A stretch of DNA of 32,482 nucleotides, from the NCBI RefSeq assembly GCF_000330505.1, contig NW_004440107.1, forward strand, positions 1,794-34,275, in the 5' to 3' direction. Source of the DNA: Entamoeba invadens IP1. Taxonomy: Eukaryota > Evosea > Mastigamoebida > Endamoebidae. Both the position numbers and the translations under genes were made by a program. The notes beneath the pieces are model-generated. The model saw only the letters and a program-made list of their open reading frames with translations, was not told the origin of the DNA and searched no databases. Below are positions 10,755 to 20,676 of this stretch, piece by piece; the first letter of the stretch is position 1, and each line of letters starts with the position of its first letter.

Positions 10755-11644
10755 CAGTATGACAAGTTTGACTTAAACGACAAGTTTGGGTTAAATGGTA
10801 AATATTATAATTTAATTATAATAAAAATTTGAACTATAACCCGAACTAATTAATTGCTTTTTTATTATCAAGTTTATATAAAAAATTGAATAATTAAAAG
10901 CAAACCAAAAACCCAAACACACAACATAAAGAATAAGAAAGCAACGAAAAAAGTAAAGATAATTATAAACTATCACACAATCATGATCATCACCAACATT
11001 TTAATGTGATCACAAACAATAAAGTTTTATCAAAATTTGTCAAATAAAGTAACCATAACATTTCAAATTCAATTCAAATATAAATACAGTCTAATTTCCC
11101 TAGAGTGTGTAATTATTGTTTTTTTTGTTCTCCATTGAACGAGCATTTCTCAAGAACAAACCAAAAACAAGATAGACATGCTCTTTAAAGAGTTGGTCCA
11201 CTTTTTATTGGCCAAAATCAAGCGTCTTAATGAATCCCACTCTTGGGAGGTTTGGCAGTTTTTCCTTGCGTTGAATTCGTTTTTATGGATATTATTATTT
11301 AATTAAGTTAAAAGCAGTATTCTTCCATCGCGATAGGAGATACTGCTGATTTATCATATTAAAATAAATATAAAGGAATACAAACGTTTCCGAATGAGGC
11401 GGCACATGTTTCGGTGCGTTTAAACTCAACGAGACAAACACGTTGAAATATACAAAACAATACTTAACATGTGTCGTGGTTTTATTTTTCAAGACCAGAG
11501 TGTAACATAAAACAATAGAATTAATAATAATTTAAATATTATTCTATTTAACCATTATATTTTTTTAGTTTAACCCACTGTTTACTATAATAATTGGTTT
11601 TTAAACCATTAACGTGAACCATTTAAGGCAAACTTGTCTAACTG
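10755..11644. mobile_element. 890 bp TA-flanked DNA element with GACAAGTTTG terminal repeats
   Basis: The left end is CAGTATGACAAGTTTGACTT and the right end read inward is CAGTTAGACAAGTTTGCCTT. Both are flanked by TA (10753-10754 and 11645-11646). The interior has no recognisable coding sequence; the small minus-strand frame at 11295-11492 has no domain. A decayed MITE sits inside it (11087-11252). CAGT ends with TA duplication suggest mobilisation by a pogo-like transposase. Confidence 0.68.
11087..11252. mobile_element. Degenerate MITE nested in the 10755-11644 element
   Basis: Begins TA-CAGTCTAATTTCCC and ends CCCACTCTTGGGAGGTTTGG, which resembles the right arm of the 2207-2389 MITE (CTCTTGGGAGGTTTTACTG). 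GTTCTC and the GCATTTCTCAAGAAC stretch recall the inner arm of that family. The right terminus no longer has a clean ACTG-TA, so the boundary is approximate. Confidence 0.42.
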
Positions 11645-11822
11645 TATTATTAAAACAAATATATTAGTAAATTGACTTTTATTATTGTATAGTTTATTAG
11701 TTTAATATAACAATAAAAAATAATTGGTTTTTTTGAACAAAGGTTAATTTGCTGGACGAAAATTTAATGGACCAACTGTACAATTGAAAAAAGTTGATTT
11801 TATTGATTTTTTTAAAAAAATA

Positions 11823-11952
11823 TTTTTTTTGTTTTTTTTGTTTTTTTTGTTTTTTTTGTTTTTTTTGTTTTTTTTGTTTTTTTTGTTTTTTTTGTTTTTT
11901 TTGTTTTTTTTGTTTTTTTGTTTTTTTGTTTTTTTTGTTTTTTTGTTTTTTT
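11823..11952. repeat. Tandem (T8G) repeat, about 14 units
   Basis: GTTTTTTTT is repeated head to tail with a 9 bp period over about 130 bp; several of the last units shorten to 8 bp. The tract is pure T/G on the plus strand and lies 0.8 kb upstream of the TLDc gene. Confidence 0.95.
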
Positions 11953-12785
11953 AATTTTTCTCGTTTTTAAAATAACTCGTCTTTCTCGATTTATAACTTT
12001 TTCGTCTTTTTTTTTCGTTTTTGTGTTATTTTACATTTTTCTTGTTATTTTCTTGTGATTTTATTTTGAATGACATGTGTGTGTCTGTTTGTTTACTTAT
12101 TTTTGAAATTTATTTAGTTAATTAAATTAAAATAAATACTTATCTTTTTTATGGAATTAAACCATAATAAAACGATAGTTAGTGAAAAATATTAACTATT
12201 TTTTTCAAATAGTATCACAATTTACTATTATATTTAAGAAAATTAACCATTAATATCGTACACGCTTAATAGTATAAAACTAATAAGAATAGTAATTGTA
12301 AATAAATAAATATACCGATTTTGCTCTTATATATTAGGGGAAATATAAGGGGATATAAGGGGATTATAAGATTTATAAAAATCATTTATCATTATTTATG
12401 TGTTATTTTTGTTAAACTTTTTAATGGCAACATATAAATAAACAATATTTAGTTAAAAAAAATAAAAATTATCAAAAACAAATATTGAGTTTGCTTTTAG
12501 TCATATTGATAGTTAAATAATTATTTAGCAATTATAACAATATTTATGTATTTTTTTATTTTTTACTTTAATAGTTAAAAAATTACATTTATAATTCTGT
12601 GGTTTTAAGTTTAATTACATATTTTGAATAATTATTAATAGAAATTAAAATCATTTATGTTGGTTTGAATGATTTTATTTTTGGTTTTTGATTAGAAAAA
12701 AATGATTATGAATGAGGTAATGATCATTTTAAATGAGATTTATAGAAAATTAAATATAAAAACAAATAAACTCCATTAACATACA
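11953..12785. other. AT-rich upstream region of the TLDc gene
   Basis: No gene seen. The sequence before the TLDc ATG reads TTAAATATAAAAACAAATAA, which could supply a TATA-like element about 30 bases upstream of the start, but no conserved Entamoeba element is certain. A triplet GGGGAAATATAAGGGGATAT stretch near 12338-12365 contains short direct repeats (AAGGGGATATAAGGGGAT). Confidence 0.4.
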
Positions 12786-13733
12786 ATGGAAAACGGGTTA
12801 ACAGCACTCTCAGCACTCTGCACTAACGCAGCAAAAACGGTGTCAGACCTCCACAAAAATATTAAGGAAAACAACTTTGTTGACGACAAGTCACTTGATA
12901 TTGCTCAACGCATCGAAAATGCAGAGGGACACTTCGACAGACTTGATGAGGTATTTGATAGAAAGAAGAACATCACAACTTCACTTAACACGATCGTCAC
13001 CGATTTGGACAACACATCCAACAAAATCAAAAGTGAAATGGCTTCATATTCAACAGAGAATGACAACGACAAGTTGTATGAAATATTCAATGTCAAAATT
13101 GCACTTTATGAAGAGAAATGTAAAATGGACATAAAACCATTTGAAGATGAAATCAGCAGAATCAAACAAGCAAAAAACAATAAAATTGATCAAATTATAA
13201 AATCAGAGAAATTCATCGACTCAAAGAGACGACACGAAAAAGAAGAAGAAAAAGCCAGTCTTGAGAAGTTGACAGGAATGAAGATTGGGAATGTTGTGTT
13301 TGACTCAGACAAGGACAACTGGTCAAGAGACACCTCAGTGTTTGATAAAAAAGTCATGAACAAAAGCAACTTGTGCTTTTTGATCGAAGACACAAATCAC
13401 AACAAGTTTGGTGGCGTGTTCACTGGTAATATAAATAAAGTTAGAACATGGTTTAACAATGGCAGTTCTTACCTATTTTCACTTGTAAGAAGTGGAACTT
13501 TAAAACCAAAAAAGTTTGGTAAGAGTGGAAGTAACCCCAATTATGAATTTTGTCTTTATTCTCAAAACAGTTCAGCACTTTTTGCATTCGGTGGTGGTCA
13601 TGATATAGCTGTGTACAAGAAAGGCATTGATGGTAGTTTTTGCGACCCATCCACTTTCACCGCCAAACAAAACGAGTTGACTGATAATGACAATTTCACA
13701 CCAAAGAGTGTTGTTGTCTTCCAACTTCACTGA
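12786..13733 (+). CDS. TLDc domain protein with N-terminal coiled coil (315 aa)
   Basis: The C-terminal half (residues about 160-315) is a TLDc domain. It opens LEKLTGMKIGNVVFDSDKDN and continues with NKSNLCFLIEDTNHNKFGGV, WFNNGSSYLFSLVR, FALFAFGGGHDIAVYKK-like strands (LFAFGGGHDIAVYKKG) and the closing FTPKSVVVFQLH. The N-terminal 150 residues are helical and charged, with heptad-like spacing. TLDc proteins are linked to V-ATPase binding and oxidative-stress resistance in other eukaryotes, and Entamoeba carries a family of this exact layout. The gene is intact, starts at the first ATG and ends in TGA. Its GC content is clearly higher than the flanks, in contrast to the decayed genes nearby. 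It is a single-copy gene in this window, so family membership elsewhere is inferred. Confidence 0.9.
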   Translation: MENGLTALSALCTNAAKTVSDLHKNIKENNFVDDKSLDIAQRIENAEGHFDRLDEVFDRKKNITTSLNTIVTDLDNTSNKIKSEMASYSTENDNDKLYEIFNVKIALYEEKCKMDIKPFEDEISRIKQAKNNKIDQIIKSEKFIDSKRRHEKEEEKASLEKLTGMKIGNVVFDSDKDNWSRDTSVFDKKVMNKSNLCFLIEDTNHNKFGGVFTGNINKVRTWFNNGSSYLFSLVRSGTLKPKKFGKSGSNPNYEFCLYSQNSSALFAFGGGHDIAVYKKGIDGSFCDPSTFTAKQNELTDNDNFTPKSVVVFQLH

Positions 13734-13843
13734 TTTTTTGTTGTCACTTTTGTTTTTATTCAAACATTGCAACACATTGACTCCAAAGTGTCATTTTTGT
13801 AATTTTCCACGTCACCATAACTTGAATTAATGTACACCAAGTT

Positions 13844-14110
13844 TTAACAAAATCTGCCCTTTTTGAAGGGCCGGATAGACTGAAAGAAAACGGGTTTTAC
13901 CCTTCAAACCTAACACTGGAACGAACACTCGATTAGGACATCTTTGACGTTTCTAGTTTTTCAGGCATCTCCTCTTTGTGTCTTGTATCTTCCGGAAATG
14001 GATTCACGACGCCGCAACTCGCCGGGTTCAACAAGTTTCGCCAGTTGCGGCATATCTACTCTTTGTGTCCCGTTGTATCTTTCTGAAGTATGTCAATTGA
14101 AAAGTAGTTT
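13844..14110. other. GC-rich island of unknown nature, with stem-forming repeats
   Basis: About 270 bases near 45-48 percent GC stand out from the surroundings. A perfect 9 bp stem TTTGAAGGG/CCCTTCAAA (13862-13870 and 13900-13908) and a perfect 8 bp stem CCGCAACT/AGTTGCGG (14012-14019 and 14043-14050) suggest a structured RNA. An imperfect direct repeat (GGCATCTCCTCTTTGTGTC near 13964 and GGCATATCTACTCTTTGTGT near 14049) lies across the second stem. On the minus strand part of it also reads as an open, protein-like frame (MPQLAKLVEPGELRRRES). I compared it mentally with SRP RNA, U snRNAs and 5S rRNA and found no match. It could be a non-coding RNA, a SINE-like fragment or a gene fragment. Confidence 0.4.
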
Positions 14111-14159
14111 GGTATTTTATTTATTATGGGTTTTCTCAAACTACAAACTATTGTAAAAT

Positions 14160-14811
14160 ATTTTAGAATCATATTAAAGTTAATATTGTCATCTAAAAAC
14201 AAATAGCACAAATGTTGATATAATTAATTATAATTTAATAGTTTGGTAACACAATTTAATTTTTCAAACAAAAACTTAGAAAAGATCAATAGACATAATT
14301 AAATAATTACAATTGACAGTATATAGCAAATTGACTATTTTAAATAAATAAAAACATCAGTGATGTTGTTAAGATGAATCGCTACTTTTAAATGTATTTT
14401 TGGGTTCTACAGATATAGTAAAAATGACTTTATCAATTTGTATCGATTTTGTATCGAAACCCTGGTTTTTTATTAAAAATAGAACATCACCATGTTTTTT
14501 ATAATCAGAAATATGCAACACTCAATGAAAATTTGATTTAAAAAGCTTTTTTGTGGAATTATTAGAGTCCACCCATAGACTCTAAGTAAGACTCTAAGTT
14601 AGAGTGCATCTTTCAAAGACTCGAGGCATCTAGTTGAAATTAAACTATAAAACAATAATAAAAATATCATATTTTAATAACTAGACTCTTGTATTTCAAC
14701 TGGATTTTAATTTAAAAAAACTAAAACAAAAATATAATAATTATTTATCCTTGTCTTTTTGTGTTTTACTTGAATCGAATTGTTCTTAGATTTAAAAGTA
14801 ATTGCACTCAC
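14160..14811. other. Intergenic DNA with small repeats
   Basis: No gene seen. Near 14567-14630 GACTCTAAGT occurs twice in tandem with an inverted TTAGAGT, and CTAGTTGAAAT (14631) faces ATTTCAACTGG (14694), which could be the ends of a very small mobile element. Neither is secure. Confidence 0.35.
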
Positions 14812-17800
14812 CCGATAAACTTCAAGTTGTTTGTTGTTCAGATCTTCACCGGCCTTTCTGACCTGATCTTCCAACTCGGCAGTTCTCAATTCGCCATCTC
14901 TGACTGATTGTTGTGTATTCTTCAAATCGGCTTGTGTCTTACCAATATGAGTGTTAAATGTAGACTCCTTCTGTTCAAATTCTGCAAATTTTTTCCAGCT
15001 TCTTCAACCTTTCTGGCATACTGTTTAACTTGTTTCTTAGCTTTAACAGCCGCGTTTTGTGCTTCTTCCTTTTCTGTTTCGATTCCTTAGAATTCTGTTT
15101 CGTATTTTGCTTTCAATTTAGCAATGGAAGCTCCTATAGCACCAGCGTCCGCCAATTTAGCTTCTGAATCGGTGACTTTAGTTCTAAGTCTTTGAGTTTC
15201 TTTGTCAGCCTCTTGTTTCATTGCTCTCTTCTTCTCAAGTTCCTTCTGTAAATCAGCCTTTTGAGCAGTCAACGAGTTGATGGACTTCTCAGCTTGTTCC
15301 TTATATTCACCAAATTCGTTTTCGTTCTCCATCACTTCTCTGAGTTTGTCTGCATATTTCTTCTTCTGTGCTTTAGCCTGTTGGGCAGTTATTCTTTAAA
15401 GATCAAGTTGTTCATTTAATTCAGTCAATTCCTTCTCATAAGTGTTCTTCGACTGTTTATAAGTCTTCGCAGCTTGTTCAAGGGCTTCCAATTCAGTCTT
15501 CATCTCAGACATATCATCTTCAAGTTTGTCGAATTAGTCTTGTTTATAATCGAGTTCAGTATTTGTTCTCATCAATTCTTCAGAAGCAGCCTTATAATCT
15601 CTCACAGTCTTGACCTTCTCTTGTTCAGCCATCTGGATGTTCTTCTCAATGGTTTCGGCTCTGACTGTAATTTCAGCTATATCTTTCTTGTACTTTCCTT
15701 TAATCAATTGTGTCTTGGCGTGGTCTTTCTTTTCTTGATCAAGTTCAGTTCTAACGTTCTTCGTCTTGGTATTTCTGTTTCATCGCTTCATTGCCATCTT
15801 TATCATCATTTGCAGTGTCAAGTTGTCTCTGTGCCTTGTCGACTTCGGCATAAGTCTTTGATCATTTTGTCCATTTCCTCCAAATTCTTCTCATTCTTCT
15901 TCTTTTCATCAGTGAGTTGTTCAACTTGGACTGTCAAGTCATTCGCATTTTAGTCAATTTTTCTTCAGTGTTATTGCTTCATCTAAGTTGAACTGGACTT
16001 CCTGTAATTTGCTATCAGCAGCCTTTCGAGCACATCTGCACTGTCAGCCTTCTGTCTTTCTTCATCTAGTTGGGCTTATATTTAAGTTATTCTTGCATTC
16101 AACTCGTTCTTCTCTTCTTCTTGAGAAACAGAAGCCGGTGCACTGATTTGGACTTTAAATGATGAGACTTGTGCATTGAGTGCTTTGACTTGGTCTTTTG
16201 TCTTTTTTTCTTCTATCAAATTGGTCAGCAGCAGTCTTCTCGGCCTCCGCTTTGTCGTCCAATGCCATCTTCTTTTGTGCTTCAAATGCCTTAATCTGTG
16301 ATTCATAATTCTCAATCTTCGTTGCGTTCGATACACCACTTTTTCATATTTTCTTAGCAGCATCAAGTTGGGTGTTCTGATCTTTCAACACAGCAACTTC
16401 GTTCTCCAAATCAACTATTTGGTTGTGTCTCTTGATGACTTCAGTTTGGTCGATATTTGAAGTCCCAACTTTATCTTCAAAGTCTTGTACTTGTTGTTCC
16501 AAATCGGCTATATTTCTTCTTGTCCTTAGCCGTTCTGTCTCTAAATTCAGTCAACTCAGTGTTGTTTGCTTCTAAGTCTCTTTGTAACTTTTTGATTGAA
16601 CCATTCAGATTGTTGGTCTCATCTTCGTGTGCTGAAACCAAGTTATTGAGTTGGTCATATTGGTTTTTAAGCTTCTTCTTTTCAGAAGAAAGTTGGTCTT
16701 TGTCATTCGCTAAGTTCTTCACCTTCTCTTTAATTTCGTCGTTTTTGCTTTCAACCTTTTTGCTTCTTTTTCTTTGGCAAATTTGTCCTTGTTGACTGTT
16801 TCAAGCTCTTCGTTGGCTTCAACAACTTCTTGTTCTATTTTTGTAATAACACCAGTAAGTTCGTCGACTTTAACACTCAATTCCTCAATCTTTTTATTAC
16901 TCTTATTAACAGTTCCATTGAGTTTCTTCTTATCAACAGTATCAGTGTCGGCATTCTTCTTGAGATAGTCAAAGTTCTGTTGGAGTTGGTCAAGTTCGGC
17001 TTTAGTTCTTCCCAAGTCGTTCTTAGTAATTCTTAACTTCTCATTTGCGGCTTCAACTTCTTCGTTAAGAGCAGCTTTTTCTCATTCAGCGTCTTCTAAT
17101 TTGGCATCGACAATAGATTTGGCTTTAGTCAAATTGTCATTGTCAGCCTTCAATTGAGCCGGCCGCTTCTCTTGGGCATCTTTTTTCTATTCGTGTTCTC
17201 GGCATCAGCTTCAAGCTTGTCTTTCTTATTAGTAGTTTAGGCAAGTTGTTCATTCAAGTTATTTAATTCAACGTCTTTTTGGTTCATATTCGATTTAGCA
17301 CCAGCCAAGTACTTTTCAGTCTTCTCCATATCATCTTTCAACGCTTGGATTTGGGCTTCGTAGTCGGCCTTTTGTGCTTTCAACATATCAGAGTCGTTCA
17401 GACCATCTTCAATTCTCTTCGTCAACTCAGCAATTTTTCTATTTTTATCTTCTAACTCATCTTTCTCTGAGTTCAATAATGAAATCTTCTTATCACTTGC
17501 ATTCTTGGCTGAAGTCAAAGCAGCAGTTTTGGTCTTCTCAGCTTGCAACTGTTGGTTATACCCATCTCTCTCGTCTGAGACCTTCTTGTTCGAGCAACTT
17601 GTTTGTCGAGTTTCTTCTCGGTATCGTCAAGAGCCAATTGAGTCTTTTTCAAATCATTTTTGGTACTGGCAAGATCGTCTTTAATATCATTCAAACAGAG
17701 TCAATGTCTTCATTCTGTGCGTTGACATCAGAAATGGTGTTTTGCAACTTCTTGACTTGTTTCTCCAAATCGGCAATATCGTCTTCCTTCTCGTGCAATT

Positions 17801-19080
17801 GTGTCTCAAGATCCTTTGGATTGTCTTCTTCGGCTTCAAGCTTCTTTTTCAAATCGGAAATTTCGCCTTCCTTATCTTCAATGTCTTTGTTCAACTCAGT
17901 GATAACACTATCCTTCTAAAAAATAGTGGCTTTGTGTTCGGTAATTCCGTCTTGGAGTCTTTGATTATCAGCTTCAAGTTACTTGTACTCAGTGGTTAAC
18001 TTGCTCAAGTCTTCCTTTCCTCTCTTGATATCAACTCTGAGTTCCTCAATGTGTTTTTGGTCTTCTTGTGACTTCATATCAGCCTTGTCAAGTGAAACCT
18101 TCTTTGGCTCAATATCTTCTTTAAGCTTTTAAACTAAAGTTTCCAAGTCGACGTTCTTGATTTTCATTTCAGAAAGTGCCTTCTCAGCGACTTCTCTCTT
18201 TGCAATTTCTTCAGCAAGCTTCTTCTTTAAAAGCTTCAATTTCTTTGTCTTTAGCTGCGAATTAACACTCGTCAACTCTTTTTCTCTTAAGTGTTGGTCA
18301 TACCTTTTGGAACAATCTGAACCAATTTCTGAATTGGTACTTAGTGTGGATGGTGTCTTGAATGACAATAATAGCAATCTGTTCAACAAGTTTCTGTTCA
18401 ATAAGTTTTCATTGTGAAATTGCTTTTGCACATATATGAAGACCACCAACAAGTTCAGTGTCTCTGTTTTCTCTAATCTCTTCAATTCCATCAAGAACAC
18501 CAACCTTGGAGAAAATCTTGGTCTTGCCAAATCTCAATTTTTCAGTGTTAACTCTTGGCTTGTTTCTTGTACTTCTCACAAATTAGTTTCATGAAATCTT
18601 TGACTACTGGCATGGCGTCTGAAGTCTTCTTGTTGATGTTTGTTCCAAGAAAAAAGTATCTCTTCAAGAATTCGTTGCAGTTTATTCTGTTTGGATACCC
18701 AAGACGAGTAATTCTAATACCTTCCAAGACACCATTGCATCTCAATTGCTTCAAGACAGTCGAGTCAATGAAGTAGCGTCTTGTCTTCTGTGTATTTAAA
18801 AAACGCAGATAATATAGTGTGGTGTAGTCATTCTCAATTTCTTCATAAGATCATCAAGTTATTCTCTGTAATTAGATCCCACAGTCAAAAACTTGGCACC
18901 TTTCTGGCCCTTGTTGGCACCACCAGCCGAAGCTCCGAAGTCATCACCACCGGCAACATGCAAACTGAACAATTCTGAAATGAACTTCCCTTGAACAGCC
19001 AAGAAAGTCTTTTTTATATGTGGTTTCAATGTATTTTTGTTCTTTCAAATTTTGTCAATATCATCATACCTTAGTTTTAT
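14812..19080 (-). pseudogene. Myosin II heavy chain pseudogene, motor domain mostly missing
   Basis: On the minus strand the sequence begins inside the motor domain (YDDIDKI*KNKNTLKP) and runs through loop 2 (HVAGGDDFGASAGGANKGQK), the [10 protein letters not shown] relay-type segment and [17 protein letters not shown] before the converter. After a short neck it becomes a rod of more than 1,100 codons with heptad-repeat coiled coil, as in the E. histolytica conventional myosin II. The first roughly 600 codons (P-loop and switch regions) are absent. I placed at least ten nonsense codons: 19045 (TGA), 18859, 18129, 17979, 17916 (TAG), 17237, 17082 (TGA), 15534, 15396 and 15087, the rest TAA. 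There are also frameshifts, several in A-runs (for example near 14990 and 17190). The 3' end near 14812 fades into AT-rich DNA, so the tail end may also be lost. Confidence 0.88.
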
Positions 19081-19444
19081 TTGAATTTTTTAGTTTTACT
19101 TATTTACTAATTTTTTTATTTATATAAATAATATAAATAATACTTTATTGATATTATTATATTATTAATATAATAAATGGTAATGTTTATTAGAAAAGCT
19201 ATATATACCCAGTGAATAAATTTCATAAAAAAAATACAAAAAAGTGTATAGTAGTATATAAATAATGTGGATTTAGGGGGCACCCATTTTATACTATATT
19301 TTATCATAATTTAATTAAATCGCGAGGGGGACGGTTTTGGAAAACCTGAAGGGGCGAAGCCCCAACTCAGTAATCTGAATTTAATTATAAATCAATATTT
19401 ATGGTAAATTTATAATAATTAAATTTTATGGTAAATTTATAGTA
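19081..19444. other. AT-rich spacer with two compact GC hairpins
   Basis: At 19333-19346 GGTTTT-GG-AAAACC and at 19351-19363 GGGGC-GAA-GCCCC are adjacent perfect hairpins in an otherwise nearly G/C-free stretch. ATGGTAAATTTATA is present twice (about 19399 and 19427). No gene seen. The style of the hairpins recalls those inserted in the gene cluster at 21110-21680. Confidence 0.5.
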
Positions 19445-20239
19445 TAGTCGGGTAATAAATAGCATTAAAAAGGGACAAAGGTAGTTAATTTTGATAAATA
19501 TAATTTTGAAACTATAATTTTTAAAAAATCTATTTAAAGGTCAAATTAAACATAAAATTAAATTAATAATATAAATTATCGTTTTTTATTTTAAATGATT
19601 ATAAATTGAATAATTATAAATTTCTATTTCAAAAATAAACAAAAACACCTCAATTTGTTCACTTAAAAAATGTGGAAGTCTAAAACGCAGCACTTTTTAT
19701 GGTTTGTCTGAAACTTGTTTTGTTAAAGAATTTTTCCTTTGTTTCATTTCTTTTCTGCTCTTCTTCAACTCCAATTGTTTTAATGTTAAAATGGTCTTTC
19801 TCTTATCCTTTCTCAATGGGAATGGTTCAACAACGAAAGATTGAAAGATTGAAATAACAAATGATGATTTTTCAGTGATTCCCTGACACTTTCAAAAATT
19901 GACACTGTTGTTAATTCATAAAACTCTGGCATTTTAACCATATACATCGTAAATATATATTGAAATACAGTTTCAAAATTGGTTTCTTGTATTTAAATTG
20001 CTTTTTTATGTTGATTGCCTGTGGTTGTTTCATCAAGGGTTCCTTTCTCTTCTTCTTCCATTTTTTTCAAAGATTGAAAAATATCAAAAATAGAAAGTTA
20101 TGGTTTTCTTTTATTATTTTCAAAGTAGTTAATTAAAAAACCCTTCTAATACTTTTATGGTTAAAGAAATTATATTTTATAGTTTTTTACTCAAATTAAC
20201 TACTTCTGTCCCAAATTAACCCCCTTTATCACCCGACTA
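19445..20239. mobile_element. 795 bp TA-flanked element with ~50 bp terminal inverted repeats
   Basis: Left end TAGTCGGGTAATAAA with GGGACAAAGGTAGTTAATTT further in; right end read inward TAGTCGGGTGATAAA with GGGACAGAAGTAGTTAATTT at the same spacing. Flanked by TA (19443-19444 and 20240-20241). On the minus strand the interior has a protein-like stretch (FTMYMVKMPEFYELTTVSIF, about 19840-19960) with stops around it, so it once carried a gene I do not recognise. The repeats align without gaps over about 50 bp. Confidence 0.8.
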
Positions 20240-20265
20240 TAATATGAATTTTTATCTTCCTTAAA

Positions 20266-20676
20266 ATGATTGAAGGGATAATTAAACTTGATTATGATAA
20301 AAATGTTGATGGTTATGTTAAATATGATTTAGATGACAAATCATTATTTGTTGATCTTAGATGTGGATATAGAATTAAAATTAGAAGAATAAAAAGATTC
20401 AAAGAATATTTGAATGATTATCTTAACACTCTACAAAGTAATGAAAATGTAATATGTAATTACCAAACTAATGAAAGTTGGAGTAAAACATATCCTTTAA
20501 CAGATAAATATGCTTTAAACAAATTGATTAGCGTTCTAAAAACAAGAATATTTGATCATTATGAAATAATTAAAGCTTCAAACTCAGATTATGATATCGA
20601 TATACCAGAACTTATAATTGTTTTAAAAATAAAAGTATTTATTTATATATATATTAATTCTCAAATAATTTACTAA
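20266..20676 (+). CDS. Unknown small protein (136 aa), very AT-rich, convergent with next gene
   Basis: A continuous frame from ATG at 20266, 27 bases after the end of the preceding element. The first 115 residues look like a real acidic globular protein, for instance KNVDGYVKYDLDDKSLFVDL and NLNKLISVLKTRIFDHY-like helices; the last 15 residues (VFIYIYINSQIIY) look like read-through of AT-rich DNA, so the true end may be earlier after a frameshift. Codon choice is almost wholly A/T at third positions, more extreme than in the TLDc or membrane-protein genes. Its 3' end overlaps the convergent gene by about 23 bases, a dense arrangement unlike the host spacing here. No family recognised. A viral or large-transposon origin is possible but not shown. 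Confidence 0.5.
   Translation: MIEGIIKLDYDKNVDGYVKYDLDDKSLFVDLRCGYRIKIRRIKRFKEYLNDYLNTLQSNENVICNYQTNESWSKTYPLTDKYALNKLISVLKTRIFDHYEIIKASNSDYDIDIPELIIVLKIKVFIYIYINSQIIY

Noticed and set aside
11823..11952. CRISPR or satellite array.
   Set aside because: The unit is a 9 bp low-complexity T8G repeat without spacers.
13930..14110. A small protein gene on the plus strand in the GC-rich island.
   Set aside because: The start would be TTG, the composition is poor and it has no recognised domain; the minus frame reads slightly better, but it too is broken.
14707..14811. Native C-terminal end of the myosin rod.
   Set aside because: After VYR the heptad pattern is lost and the sequence becomes random AT-rich DNA, so the coding similarity probably stops near 14812.
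7105..18861. TAA as a sense codon (ciliate-like code), because many in-frame TAA codons fall where Gln/Glu/Lys is expected in the kinase and myosin genes.
   Set aside because: Frameshifts, TAG and TGA codons occur in the same genes, the Rab-like gene ends in TAA right after its CaaX box, and the intact genes have no internal TAA. Decay or sequence error explains it better.
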